From an uncultured Saprospiraceae bacterium (lineage in GTDB: Bacteria; Bacteroidota; Bacteroidia; Chitinophagales; Saprospiraceae): a DNA stretch of 11,039 nt. The stretch spans positions 1 to 11,039 of the forward strand of contig CAKZLT010000518.1 of the NCBI GenBank assembly GCA_937127195.1. The letters run 5' to 3'. The notes under the pieces were generated by a model. The model was not told the origin of the DNA and made no database searches. It was given only the letters and a program-made list of their open reading frames with translations. Positions 1 through 6,935 of the stretch are shown here, piece by piece. The stretch's first letter is position 1. The number at the start of each line of letters is the position of its first letter. Position numbers and translations under genes: made by a program.

Positions 1-2
1 GA

Positions 3-290
3 TGGCTCGGGCCTTTTTTGTTTTCTTGGTATTTGATGGTAGCTGGCTACACTTTGATTTTTCTTCAATTTTTGGTTTTTAAAAAATGCTTAGTCAACGA
101 CTTACATGATTTAGATGACAATAACTATTATACATTCTACACCTTTTTATTTGAATTTGTTGGTATTCATTTAAGCGAAAAAAATCAAAAACGATTATTT
201 ATTTTTGTCCGCCGTCCTCTCTATCCGATATTGATTGCTTTTACCTTATTTTGGCAATTGTATCTAGGTTTTAAACCTTTATTATTTTAA
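3..290 (+). CDS. C-terminal part of an unrecognised membrane protein (5' end outside window)
   Basis: The reading frame is open to the left edge and ends at TAA 288-290, so this is the tail of a longer gene. An internal TTG at 18 is a possible start but is not needed. About 95 residues are visible. A strongly hydrophobic, aromatic-rich segment occupies the first ~25 residues and a second lies near the end (around PLYPILIAFTLFWQLYLGF), with a charged, Asp/Asn-rich loop between them. This suggests at least two membrane helices. I recognise no family motif. The hairpin at 314-346 follows 23 bp after the stop. Confidence 0.6.
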   Translation, partial: WLGPFLFSWYLMVAGYTLIFLQFLVFKKCLVNDLHDLDDNNYYTFYTFLFEFVGIHLSEKNQKRLFIFVRRPLYPILIAFTLFWQLYLGFKPLLF

Positions 291-313
291 AATAATAAAA
301 ACGTGGGTTTATA

Positions 314-346
314 AAGCGTCGGACGCCTTGAAGGCGTCCGACGCTT
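314..346. repeat. REP-like perfect inverted repeat, copy 1
   Basis: Two 16-nt arms (314-329 and 331-346) are perfectly complementary around a single G at 330. In practice this is a 14-15 bp GC-rich stem with a tiny loop. It lies between the membrane-protein gene and the methyltransferase gene. No T-run follows on either strand, so it is not a textbook intrinsic terminator. The core arms GTCGGACGC and GCGTCCGAC with a 7-nt spacer recur at 10907-10939, which marks it as a dispersed family. Confidence 0.75.
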
Positions 347-367
347 AAAACGCTTAAAACGCTTAAA
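341..367. repeat. Three tandem copies of ACGCTTAAA
   Basis: Perfect 9-bp units lie at 341-349, 350-358 and 359-367. The first unit overlaps the right arm of the hairpin at 314-346 (its GACGCTT end), so the array probably grew by slippage from the edge of that repeat. Confidence 0.75.
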
Positions 368-447
368 TTCCGCGAAATACTCGAAATTTTGCGAAAATAA
401 AAAGTCATTTTTTGCCTACCTCCTTTCTTATAGGACACAAAACAACC

Positions 448-1257
448 ATGAAATCAGCTATTACACACCGCAGAGGCATTCCTTTTTTTTATAAAAAAAC
501 AGCACTAGAATTTCAACAGGACGTTTATGAACGTTACGATGAAATGGTAGTTCGGCAATCTGCCTTGCATTTGGCAGATGAACTATGGGCTAGCTATCCA
601 TTTCAACCCATTTTTGATTTTGCTGAAAAATATTACCCCGTAGAGACGTTGCAACAGGTAGAGACGTTGCAGTGCAGCGTCTCTTCGAAAACCGAAATTA
701 ACATTTTAGAAATCGGTTGCAGCATCGGAAGATGGATTGCCACCTTAGCCAAACGTTATCCAACATCGACCTGTTGGGGAATTGATTACAGCTACCAAAT
801 GCTCAAACGCGCCAATGAATATTGGATAGAAGGCAAAGAAATCTCAATTGACCTAACCAATAAAGGTTTACCCAAACAAACCATAAAAGGCGAAACACTC
901 AACAATCTAAAATTCGGTTTAGCCAAAGCAGAAAACCTACCTTTTGATGATAATAGTCAAGACTTGATATTAAATAGTTTCTTAATTGACCGACTAGAAA
1001 ATCCAATGCAAGGCTTACAAGAAATGTATCGCATTCTGAAACCCAATGGCAAACTCATCGTCATCACGCCACTCAATTTTAATAACGCAGCGCATTGGAA
1101 AATCTATTATCCGCCGATTCAATTATCGAACATTCTTAAAGGAATTGGTTTTGAAATACTAGATTGGAAAGATGATATAATCGTGAATGAGCCTCTTGAT
1201 TTTCATAAAAACATGGTTCATTGGAAGTGTTTAGGATTTGTAGTAAAAAAAGTATAA
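448..1257 (+). CDS. Class I SAM-dependent methyltransferase (Methyltransf_11-like)
   Basis: The 269-residue product is predicted to be a cytoplasmic methyltransferase with a Rossmann-like fold; the substrate is unknown. Motif I is ILEIGCSIG at residues 86-94. The acidic residue that usually contacts the SAM ribose is D113 in WGIDYS. A motif around AKAENLPF (159-166) and the stretch MYRILKPNGKLIVITP (193-208) complete the UbiE-like pattern. I chose the ATG at 448; a TTG at 412 in frame would add 12 residues with no support. Residues 65-79 are encoded by a palindromic repeat (see 640-684) in the segment just before the first strand. The gene stands alone: a REP-like hairpin lies upstream, and the next gene has its own promoter 80 bp downstream. 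Confidence 0.85.
   Translation: MKSAITHRRGIPFFYKKTALEFQQDVYERYDEMVVRQSALHLADELWASYPFQPIFDFAEKYYPVETLQQVETLQCSVSSKTEINILEIGCSIGRWIATLAKRYPTSTCWGIDYSYQMLKRANEYWIEGKEISIDLTNKGLPKQTIKGETLNNLKFGLAKAENLPFDDNSQDLILNSFLIDRLENPMQGLQEMYRILKPNGKLIVITPLNFNNAAHWKIYYPPIQLSNILKGIGFEILDWKDDIIVNEPLDFHKNMVHWKCLGFVVKKV
640..684. repeat. Palindromic repeat with duplicated left arm, inside a coding sequence
   Basis: GTAGAGACGTTGCA occurs at 640-653 and again at 658-671, an 18-nt step. The second copy is followed by a right arm at 673-684 that pairs with 660-671 around one unpaired G. Eleven of twelve pairs are Watson-Crick and one is a T/G wobble. The duplicated step equals six codons (VETLQQ, then VETLQ), so the reading frame of the methyltransferase is kept. 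Confidence 0.8.
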
Positions 1258-1289
1258 ACGTATCAAAAAGCACCTATTAGCCTATTTTT

Positions 1290-1303
1290 GTGATAAAAAT
1301 CAC
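1290..1303. promoter_or_regulatory. CRP/FNR-like operator upstream of the DUF481-like gene
   Basis: GTGAT-AAAA-ATCAC is a perfect 14-nt dyad. Read as TGTGA-N6-TCACt it matches nine of ten positions of the enteric CRP half-sites; it also has the spacing of an FNR box (TTGAT-N4-ATCAA). Its centre (1296.5) lies 41.5 nt upstream of 1338, where the -7 box at 1326-1333 would place the transcription start. That is the usual activating position for this regulator family. The regulator itself is not in the window. Confidence 0.5.
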
Positions 1304-1325
1304 TTTTCAAATAGAAATAGAGTAA

Positions 1326-1333
1326 TATCTTTG
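1326..1333 (+). promoter_or_regulatory. Bacteroidota -7 box, TAnnTTTG
   Basis: TATCTTTG matches the TAnnTTTG -7 element of the main Bacteroidota sigma factor. It ends only 4 nt before the ATG at 1338, so the transcript is likely leaderless or nearly so. No clear TTG-type -33 element is visible; the CRP/FNR-like palindrome at 1290-1303 occupies the upstream region instead. Confidence 0.6.
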
Positions 1334-1337
1334 CGAC

Positions 1338-2120
1338 ATGAAAAAACTGTTACTATTAGTCATTACAAGTTTGATATATTTCACCTCAAATGCTCAAGTC
1401 ATTAACACCGAAAGGCTACGCATTGAAGCCAAAGAAAATACTTGGCAAGGCAATTTGGATGCTTCCTTTAACTTATCACAATCCAAAACGGGGCAATCGT
1501 TGTCATTAAGTTTGGATGGTCAGTTGAGTTATAGTCGCCAACGTTCAAAATGGATGTTTTCGACAGGATATAACCGAAGAACCTTTTCAAAAACTAACGT
1601 GCTGGGTAATGATTTTTCTGTGTTCAATCATTTTCAATATGCCCATCTTCGATACAATTACAACTGGAAAAAACGCTGGACAATCGAAGCTTTTCTACAA
1701 GAACAATTTGACCAAGTTCACGAAATAGACATTCGTGGTTTGGGTGGCGCGGGGCTTCGCTTCGAATTATTGAACACCGACTCTGCTAGTGTTTATTTGG
1801 GCGCATTATATATGTATGAATATGAAAAAAATAGTCCTTTGGATAGCACCGTCTATCATCAAGACCATCGAATGAGTACTTATATTTCGGCTGGTTTTAG
1901 GGTAAAACACTATTTAACTATCAATAATATTCTTTATTATCAACCTAATCTATTGGCTTTTGACGATTTTAGAGTGCTTTTAGAAACTAGAATTTCAGTG
2001 CGTTTGACTAAAAAATTATCCTTAAATACTTCTTTTAATTTGATTTTTGATAGCGAACCGCCAGAGACTGTGCCAACGACTCGGTTTAACTTATCTAATG
2101 GATTTAGTTTTGTTTTTTGA
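1338..2120 (+). CDS. DUF481-like outer-membrane beta-barrel protein
   Basis: The 260-residue product is a predicted outer-membrane protein. An N-terminal signal peptide (residues ~1-19, MKKLLLLVITSLIYFTSNA, cleavage before Q20) precedes alternating amphipathic strands rich in aromatic residues. The protein ends in F-V-F, the terminal aromatic typical of barrels recognised by BamA. The opening WQGNLDASFNLSQSKTGQ resembles the DUF481 family (YdiY-like, 'salt-induced outer membrane protein'), whose molecular role is not established. The start is fixed by the -7 box only 4 nt upstream. A CRP/FNR-like site at 1290-1303 suggests control by a cAMP- or redox-responsive regulator; that is inference. 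The gene ends facing the toxin gene tail to tail, 35 bp apart. Confidence 0.75.
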   Translation: MKKLLLLVITSLIYFTSNAQVINTERLRIEAKENTWQGNLDASFNLSQSKTGQSLSLSLDGQLSYSRQRSKWMFSTGYNRRTFSKTNVLGNDFSVFNHFQYAHLRYNYNWKKRWTIEAFLQEQFDQVHEIDIRGLGGAGLRFELLNTDSASVYLGALYMYEYEKNSPLDSTVYHQDHRMSTYISAGFRVKHYLTINNILYYQPNLLAFDDFRVLLETRISVRLTKKLSLNTSFNLIFDSEPPETVPTTRFNLSNGFSFVF

Positions 2121-2155
2121 TGAAAGAGCATTTCAAAAAAATGTAGAAAAAGTTT

Positions 2156-2452
2156 TTACTTTCGGCTTTCCCAAGTTCTAGGATTTGATTTTCCATGAAT
2201 AATAGCAAGAATAAATACTTTTTTATCTTTGATTTTATAAATCAAACTATAATTGAAACGTTTAATATTCACTTTTCTTTTCTCTCCTTTAGCTTTTTGA
2301 AATAGAAATGGGTTACTTTCTAGTAACTCTAATACTTTCGTAATTGCTTCAAGAAAATCAAATGCTAATTCAGAATTTTGGGTTCTAAAATATTCAAATG
2401 CTTCATCTAAATCTAGTTCGGCTTCTGGTTGAATGATAGTCAAATAGCTCAT
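2156..2452 (-). CDS. ParE/RelE-superfamily toxin
   Basis: The 98-residue product has the ParE/RelE layout. An N-terminal strand (SYLTIIQPEAELDLDEAFEYF) is followed by two helices with FLEAITKVLELLESNPFLF, then by the beta-sheet KRKVNIKRFNYSLIYKIKDKKVFILAIIHG and a C-terminal PRTWESR. This matches the plasmid-stabilisation toxin family (PF05016). Family members target either gyrase or ribosome-bound mRNA, and the sequence does not tell which. Its ATG overlaps the antitoxin stop by 4 nt (ATGA), so the two are translationally coupled. It converges with the DUF481-like gene. Confidence 0.85.
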   Translation of the reverse strand: MSYLTIIQPEAELDLDEAFEYFRTQNSELAFDFLEAITKVLELLESNPFLFQKAKGEKRKVNIKRFNYSLIYKIKDKKVFILAIIHGKSNPRTWESRK

Positions 2453-2664
2453 TTTTTGTAATATTTAGCTAATACTTCACGAGCAGGTTGACCAACAGAA
2501 GTACCATTCTCTAAAGATTCTTCTCTGTTGTTCAATTCTTTTTCCCATCCTTCTGATATTAAGAAAGCATCATTACTCATTAAATCAATTAAAAAGTGCA
2601 TTAATTCTGCCTGCTCATTTCGAGGAAGCTGACTCACTTCAATTTTTATATTTTGAATTCCCAT
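2449..2664 (-). CDS. Antitoxin of the putative addiction module family (PF09720-like)
   Basis: The 71-residue product starts at the ATG 2662-2664; an in-frame TTG at 2700 would add 12 residues and is not preferred. The N-terminal half (IEVSQLPRNEQAELMHFLIDLM) is helical and resembles the 'addiction module component' antitoxins, which usually precede ParE/RelE toxins. The C-terminal part (GWEKELNNREESLENGTSVGQP) carries the usual EWEKEL-like pattern that wraps the toxin. It comes first in the operon and overlaps the toxin by 4 nt. Autorepression is common in the family, but I see no convincing operator upstream. Confidence 0.8.
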   Translation of the reverse strand: MGIQNIKIEVSQLPRNEQAELMHFLIDLMSNDAFLISEGWEKELNNREESLENGTSVGQPAREVLAKYYKK

Positions 2665-2845
2665 AGTTCTTTTTTTATAAAAATAAATAAGTTTTATCAA
2701 TAATGCAACGCTTAATATTAGTTGGATGTTTTTTTACTTTAAATCTATTTGGAAATAAATCTGTTACTTTAGAAATAGAAAAAAATAATTCAAAAAACAA
2801 TACTCAAAACATTTACACCAACACATTTTATCAACTTATTATTTT

Positions 2846-2853
2846 TAAATTTG
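2846..2853 (+). promoter_or_regulatory. -7 box, probable priA promoter
   Basis: TAAATTTG matches TAnnTTTG and lies 22 nt before the priA ATG at 2876, giving an expected leader of about 15-18 nt. The -33 region is only weakly matched. The surrounding 2665-2875 is very AT-rich and carries no convincing gene. Confidence 0.45.
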
Positions 2854-2875
2854 CAATTCACTTTCAAAATATTCC

Positions 2876-5359
2876 ATGCTCGACGATTTATTTGCCAATA
2901 GTTCCACTCAGCCTTTCAGTTATGCAACAGTCATTTTGCCGTTAGCACTGCCGAAGTTATATACTTATAGCATTTCTGCCGACATGATACATTTGGTCAA
3001 GCGCGGTATTCGAGTTGAGGTACAGTTTGGTAAAAACAAACGATATTCTGCAATTGTCAAATCAATCAGTGATCTCGCGCCCAAAGGCTACACACCAAAA
3101 CCACTTGTATCTGTTTTGGATGAATTTCCAATTGTCACCGATACGCAATTCAAACTTTGGGAATGGATGGCTAGTTATTACTGCTGCACCGAAGGCGAAA
3201 TCCTAAATGCCGCATTGCCGAGCGGACTCAAGCTTGCCAGCGAAACCAGAGTTGTCATTAGTCCAAATTTCGATGATGACTTCACCGAATTGAATGACAA
3301 AGAGTATTTGGTCGCCGAAGCGTTGACCATTCAGACCGAATTGAGTATTGATGAAATCAGAAAATTACTCAATCAAAAATCCGTTCATGGTATTATAAAT
3401 TCGCTTTTGGAAAAGCGAGTGATTTATTTGAAAGAGGCTTTATTAGAAAAATATAAGGTCAAAAAAGTCATCTGTGTGCGATTGGCAGAACCTTATTTAT
3501 CCAATCAAGAACGACTCAAAGAGGCTTTCGACAAAATTGGAAAAGCCAACCGACAAATGGAAACTTTGATTGCTTTTTTGCAATTGAACCAAAGCAAAAG
3601 TGATATTACACGCAAAGAAATTTGCACATTGGCGAATGTCAGTACGAGTTTAGTCAAGAAATTAGAAGAGAAAAAAATCTTTGAATTATACGAAAGAGAA
3701 ATCAGTCGCCTCGGAATGTATGACGAAGAATTGATTACATCATTTCCGTTAGCTGACCAACAAAAGCGTGCCATCGCGGAAGTTAAAAGCATTTTTAAAG
3801 AAAAAAACACCGTTTTATTACACGGTGTAACGGGTTCTGGAAAGACGCGCGTTTATATCGAATTGATACAAGAAGCCCTGAAACGCAAAGAACAAGTCTT
3901 GTATTTGTTGCCCGAAATTTCTTTGACGGCGCAATTGACCAATCGTTTGCAGCGTATTTTTGGAAATGAAATTTCGGTTTATCATTCCAAACTCAGTGAT
4001 GCCGAACGCGTCGAAATGTGGCAAGAAGCACTTCGAGGAAAACCAATCGTATTGGGTGCGCGAAGTAGTATGTTTCTACCTTTCAAAAATCTAAAACTCA
4101 TCATTGTTGACGAAGAACATGACCCGTCATTCAAACAAAATGAACCTAATCCGCGCTATAATGCACGAGATACGGCGATTTTTTTGAGTCATTTGCATCA
4201 AGCAAAAGTCATTCTCGGAACGGCAACGCCAAGTATAGAAACTTATCACAATGCCACAAACGGCAAATATGGTTTGGTCGAAATGATGGAACGTTTTGGT
4301 GGAATTAAACTTCCAAAAGTCATTATTGCCGATGCCAAAACAGAAACCAAACAGCGCAAAATGCAATCGCATTTTACCAGTAAACTTATCGACGAACTAG
4401 AAATAGCCTTAGAAAAAGGCGAGCAAGCCATTCTTTTTCAGAATCGAAGAGGTTACGCGCCACGGTTGGTTTGTAATACTTGTGGTTGGAATGCGCAATG
4501 TAATAATTGTGATGTGAGTTTGACGTATCACAAATTCAGAGATGAGTTAAATTGTCATCTTTGCGGTTATCACACGAAGCAACCGACGACTTGTCCAGCT
4601 TGTGGCGACTCCAAATTGCACATTCGGGGCTTCGGAACGGAACGCATTGAGGACGAACTCAAAATCTATTTGCCCAAAGCCAAAATCGCAAGAATGGATT
4701 GGGACACCGTTCGAACTAAAAATGCACACGCTACGATTATTCAAAAGTTTGAAGATAAAAAAATTGACATTTTAGTTGGTACTCAGATGGTTACCAAAGG
4801 TTTGGATTTTGATAATGTGGGAATTGTTGGCGTTTTGAGTGCTGACCATTTATTATTTTTTCCAGACTTTAGGGCAACGGAACGCGCTTTTCACTTGATG
4901 ACACAAGTCGCAGGACGCGCAGGACGTAAGAAAAAACAAGGTAAAGTCGTTATTCAAGCGTTCAATATCGCTCATCCTGTATTGGCTGAAGTGATTGACA
5001 ATGATTATAAAAAATGCTATGAACGTGAAATAAAAGAGCGTCGAGAGTTCTTTTATCCACCTTTTTATAGATTGATTAAAGTAACTTTGAAACACAAAAG
5101 AAAAGATAGCTTGGATAAAGGCGGACTCTTTTTTAGTCAAATCATTAAAGCCAAATTAGGTAGCCGAGTCGTCGGACCTGCCGAACCTGGTATTCCGCGC
5201 GTTCGGACATATTACCTATTGGATATTATGATTAAACTGGAACGTAACGCGGATATTTTAAGAAAAACAAAGGCGCTTTTATTAGAAACAGTTCAGCTTT
5301 TACATAAAGAGAAAGGGCTTTCTGGCGTGCGTGTGAATATTGATGTTGACCCTTATTAA
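2876..5359 (+). CDS. priA: Primosomal protein N' (replication restart helicase PriA)
   Basis: PriA is a 3'-to-5' superfamily 2 helicase that recognises stalled forks and reloads the replicative helicase. The 827-residue product has the full set. The N-terminal 3'-DNA-binding region begins around YATVILPLALPKLYTYSI. Walker A is HGVTGSGKT at 316-324 and the DEEHD box is at 412-416. Eight zinc-binding cysteines are at 533, 536, 542, 545, 560, 563, 573 and 576, with the same spacing as in E. coli PriA. Helicase motif V starts at GTQM (635) and motif VI is QVAGRAGR (677-684). The C-terminal domain is present to the end. It is longer than the ~730-residue E. coli protein, mostly before the Walker A motif. 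It is transcribed divergently from the toxin-antitoxin pair, and its stop overlaps the repeat region that begins the accessory stretch. Confidence 0.97.
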   Translation: MLDDLFANSSTQPFSYATVILPLALPKLYTYSISADMIHLVKRGIRVEVQFGKNKRYSAIVKSISDLAPKGYTPKPLVSVLDEFPIVTDTQFKLWEWMASYYCCTEGEILNAALPSGLKLASETRVVISPNFDDDFTELNDKEYLVAEALTIQTELSIDEIRKLLNQKSVHGIINSLLEKRVIYLKEALLEKYKVKKVICVRLAEPYLSNQERLKEAFDKIGKANRQMETLIAFLQLNQSKSDITRKEICTLANVSTSLVKKLEEKKIFELYEREISRLGMYDEELITSFPLADQQKRAIAEVKSIFKEKNTVLLHGVTGSGKTRVYIELIQEALKRKEQVLYLLPEISLTAQLTNRLQRIFGNEISVYHSKLSDAERVEMWQEALRGKPIVLGARSSMFLPFKNLKLIIVDEEHDPSFKQNEPNPRYNARDTAIFLSHLHQAKVILGTATPSIETYHNATNGKYGLVEMMERFGGIKLPKVIIADAKTETKQRKMQSHFTSKLIDELEIALEKGEQAILFQNRRGYAPRLVCNTCGWNAQCNNCDVSLTYHKFRDELNCHLCGYHTKQPTTCPACGDSKLHIRGFGTERIEDELKIYLPKAKIARMDWDTVRTKNAHATIIQKFEDKKIDILVGTQMVTKGLDFDNVGIVGVLSADHLLFFPDFRATERAFHLMTQVAGRAGRKKKQGKVVIQAFNIAHPVLAEVIDNDYKKCYEREIKERREFFYPPFYRLIKVTLKHKRKDSLDKGGLFFSQIIKAKLGSRVVGPAEPGIPRVRTYYLLDIMIKLERNADILRKTKALLLETVQLLHKEKGLSGVRVNIDVDPY

Positions 5360-5370
5360 TTGAGAATTGC

Positions 5371-5450
5371 TTTTGTTTGTTTTTTAGCAAATTTGATTAG
5401 GTTGATGTGAATAGTTTTTTGGTTTTTCATGCTTCATCAGGATGTAGGCG
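5371..5450. repeat. Dispersed ~80-bp repeat, copy 1
   Basis: This segment aligns along its length with 6825-6905; the first ~50 nt differ at only three positions and the rest is more divergent. It ends in CAGGATGTAGGCGCG, which on the other strand reads CGCGCCTACATCCTG and so shares the end motif of the repeats at 5998-6098, 6727-6824 and 7519-7590. On the minus strand it contains a 24-codon micro-ORF (ATG at 5430, stop at 5356-5358) that runs into the end of priA. Confidence 0.75.
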
Positions 5451-5485
5451 CGAAAAGGAGGGCAGAATTAAATCCTTTTTCATTA

Positions 5486-5978
5486 TCACTGCAAAACGTT
5501 ATAATCAGTTATTATTCTACTATGTTTGATATTATCGCAAGCAACTAATATATTAATAGTATCTTTTAAGGGAGTAGGAAAAAAATAACCTACCCAATCT
5601 AGCTTGTTATTTTCCATTTTAAAAAATTTAAAAAATAGTTCCGTAGCGATGCTATGCAACGATTTTTTAAATTTTTTAAAAAGAAAAATAACGTTACAAT
5701 ATCGGGTAGCTTATTTATTTCCTACTCCCTAAATTAATTCTATTTAATTCAATTCCAATTGGAAATGGATCGGTTGCGTAATAATACTTTTCTTTAAAAA
5801 AGTACTTGTATTTCAAGAAATATCCACGCTTGCTAATTCTATATTTATCAATTATAACAGCATTAAGTGACTTTGAACATTTTGTAATAGCCTTTTTTTC
5901 TAAATATGTACCTCCGAATGACATCGTCAATCCAATAATTAAGAATGCTAAATAAAACCAATGTTTTTTTCTCATCAA
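5486..5978 (-). pseudogene. Small membrane-anchored protein gene interrupted by a palindromic element
   Basis: As it stands the frame runs from ATG 5978 to TAA 5715 (87 residues), but the last four codons and the stop (GSRK*) come from the end of the inserted element at 5570-5729. If the element and one TAA flank are removed, the frame continues on the far side with KDTINILVACDNIKHSRI and further residues to a TGA at 5486-5488, giving about 109 residues. The product has an N-terminal membrane helix (residues ~6-24) and then a short beta-rich domain (VIIDKYRISKRGYFLKYKYF). The general layout is like DUF3592-type small membrane proteins, though I cannot assign a family. The truncated 87-residue form could still be made. 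It is the last of the four minus-strand accessory genes. Confidence 0.7.
5570..5729. mobile_element. 160-bp near-palindromic MITE-like insertion
   Basis: The two halves are inverted repeats of each other. They begin GGGAGTAGGAA and end TTCCTACTCCC, and are roughly four-fifths identical by hand alignment, with the centre at TAGCGATGCTA (5644-5654). The inner arms include the matching AAAAAATTTAAAAAAT stretch. TAA lies directly outside both ends (5567-5569 and 5730-5732), consistent with a 3-bp target duplication. There is no internal coding capacity, so any movement would depend on a transposase elsewhere. The restored reading frame of the interrupted gene supports these exact borders. Confidence 0.75.
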
Positions 5979-5997
5979 TTATTTTTTTAGTTTTTCC

Positions 5998-6098
5998 CCC
6001 CTGCTTGCGCCTACATTCACAATTCTAACGTACACACAGTTTACTCGCTGACAGCTTGTTATTTCAATCATAATCGTGCATGTAGGTGCGAGCAGGGG
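5998..6098. repeat. ~100-bp repeat with terminal inverted repeats, copy A
   Basis: The ends at 5998-6016 and 6080-6098 are inverted repeats (17 of 19 positions; outermost CCCCTGC...GCAGGGG). The interior aligns closely with copy B at 6727-6824, including TTCAATCATAATCGTGCATG. It fills the gap between two minus-strand genes: its right end is 9 bp from the stop of the gene at 6108-6689, and its left end is 19 bp upstream of the start of the interrupted gene. Transcribed, it would fold into a long imperfect hairpin. Confidence 0.8.
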
Positions 6099-6107
6099 AT
6101 ATAAAAA

Positions 6108-6689
6108 TCATTTCTTCATTTTGAAGTATTTTTTCTCCAATAGAGGATTAACTTTAATATCCATACCTTTTGAAATAGCTCTATTAACATAATAAGGATA
6201 TCTGTTAACTATTTCTTGTCTAACGTTTATTTCTATGCCCAATTCTTTTAAGGCATCATATAATTTTTTATAAAAAAATTCACATTCAAGTTTTATAATA
6301 TTTTTTTCAGTATGAATAAAAAAATGTGTCAAATCTCCACCGTGACCATTAACTACCTCAAACTCTATGAAGATTATATCATGAATATCAATTTTTTTAT
6401 TCCTCCAAATAGGAATGAGATACTCCTTTTCTATATAACTATATGTAATAGTATACGAATAAAAAAAAAACATTGACACAAAGAAAATTCCTATATATAA
6501 ATATATTATCATCTCTATTTTATATGAAAACTCTTTCCATCCATTAATAGAAAATTGAAATTCATCTCCCTTATCCCTTATTTGAATAAAAATAAGTATT
6601 ATGGATATAAAAGCGATACTACCAATTATATAGAACATAGAATTACGCTCAAAAAAATGACTCTTATATAATCTCTTGCTATTTATCAT
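6108..6689 (-). CDS. Unrecognised membrane protein with two N-terminal helices
   Basis: The 193-residue product has two clear membrane segments (residues ~19-37 and ~60-82). The second is extremely aromatic (YLYIGIFFVSMFFFYSY). After it comes a basic, beta-rich cytoplasmic domain: EYLIPIWRNKKIDIHDIIFIEFE, a HGGD turn, and then a helix ELGIEI. This order (two helices, then a small beta domain) is reminiscent of bacterial PH-like membrane proteins, but I see no diagnostic motif. An alternative start is M18. The gene lies between repeat copies A and B and is AT-rich. Confidence 0.6.
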   Translation of the reverse strand: MINSKRLYKSHFFERNSMFYIIGSIAFISIILIFIQIRDKGDEFQFSINGWKEFSYKIEMIIYLYIGIFFVSMFFFYSYTITYSYIEKEYLIPIWRNKKIDIHDIIFIEFEVVNGHGGDLTHFFIHTEKNIIKLECEFFYKKLYDALKELGIEINVRQEIVNRYPYYVNRAISKGMDIKVNPLLEKKYFKMKK

Positions 6690-6726
6690 ATATTTTTCTT
6701 TTTATTGTTTATCATCATCCCCTTGC

Positions 6727-6824
6727 TCTGCTCGCGCCTACATTCACAATTCTAGCATACGCACATTTTGCTCGCTGAGAGCTTGTTGTTTCAATCATAA
6801 TCGTGCATGTAGGCACGAGCAGGG
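6727..6824. repeat. ~100-bp repeat with terminal inverted repeats, copy B
   Basis: It matches copy A along its whole length, with a handful of substitutions by eye. The left end CTGCTCGCGCCTACATTCAC and right end ATGTAGGCACGAGCAGGG are inverted relative to each other. It is directly joined to the second dispersed repeat at 6825-6905, and together they fill the gap between the genes at 6108-6689 and 6936-7472. Confidence 0.8.
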
Positions 6825-6905
6825 TTTTGTTTGTTTTTTAACAAATTTGATTAAATTGATGTGAATAGTTTTTAATTAAATTCATGCTTAATCAGGATGT
6901 GGGCG
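6825..6905. repeat. Dispersed ~80-bp repeat, copy 2
   Basis: It aligns with 5371-5450. The minus-strand reading KTIHINLIKFVKKQTK is kept, against KTIHINLIKFAKKQTK in copy 1. Of the three differences in that stretch, two are synonymous. Here the upstream ATG is out of frame with that peptide, so it is not an intact micro-ORF. Its right end (CAGGATGTGGGCG) carries the same terminal motif as the other repeats, followed by a second AGCAGGCACGAGCA. Confidence 0.7.
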
Positions 6906-6935
6906 TTAGCAGGCACGAGCAAGAGCAATTAATTC

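Noticed and set aside
314..346. Intrinsic terminator for the first gene
   Set aside because: The stem is strong but no U-tract follows on either strand, and a related copy elsewhere shows it is a dispersed repeat. A role in 3'-end protection remains possible.
412..447. TTG start giving 12 more residues to the methyltransferase
   Set aside because: The ATG at 448 is a better start, and the added residues have no motif or ribosome binding support.
2703..2945. 80-codon plus-strand frame with a hydrophobic start, overlapping the beginning of priA
   Set aside because: It overlaps priA by 70 nt in another frame, turns Asn/Lys-rich from AT bias, and covers the priA promoter. There is no family resemblance.
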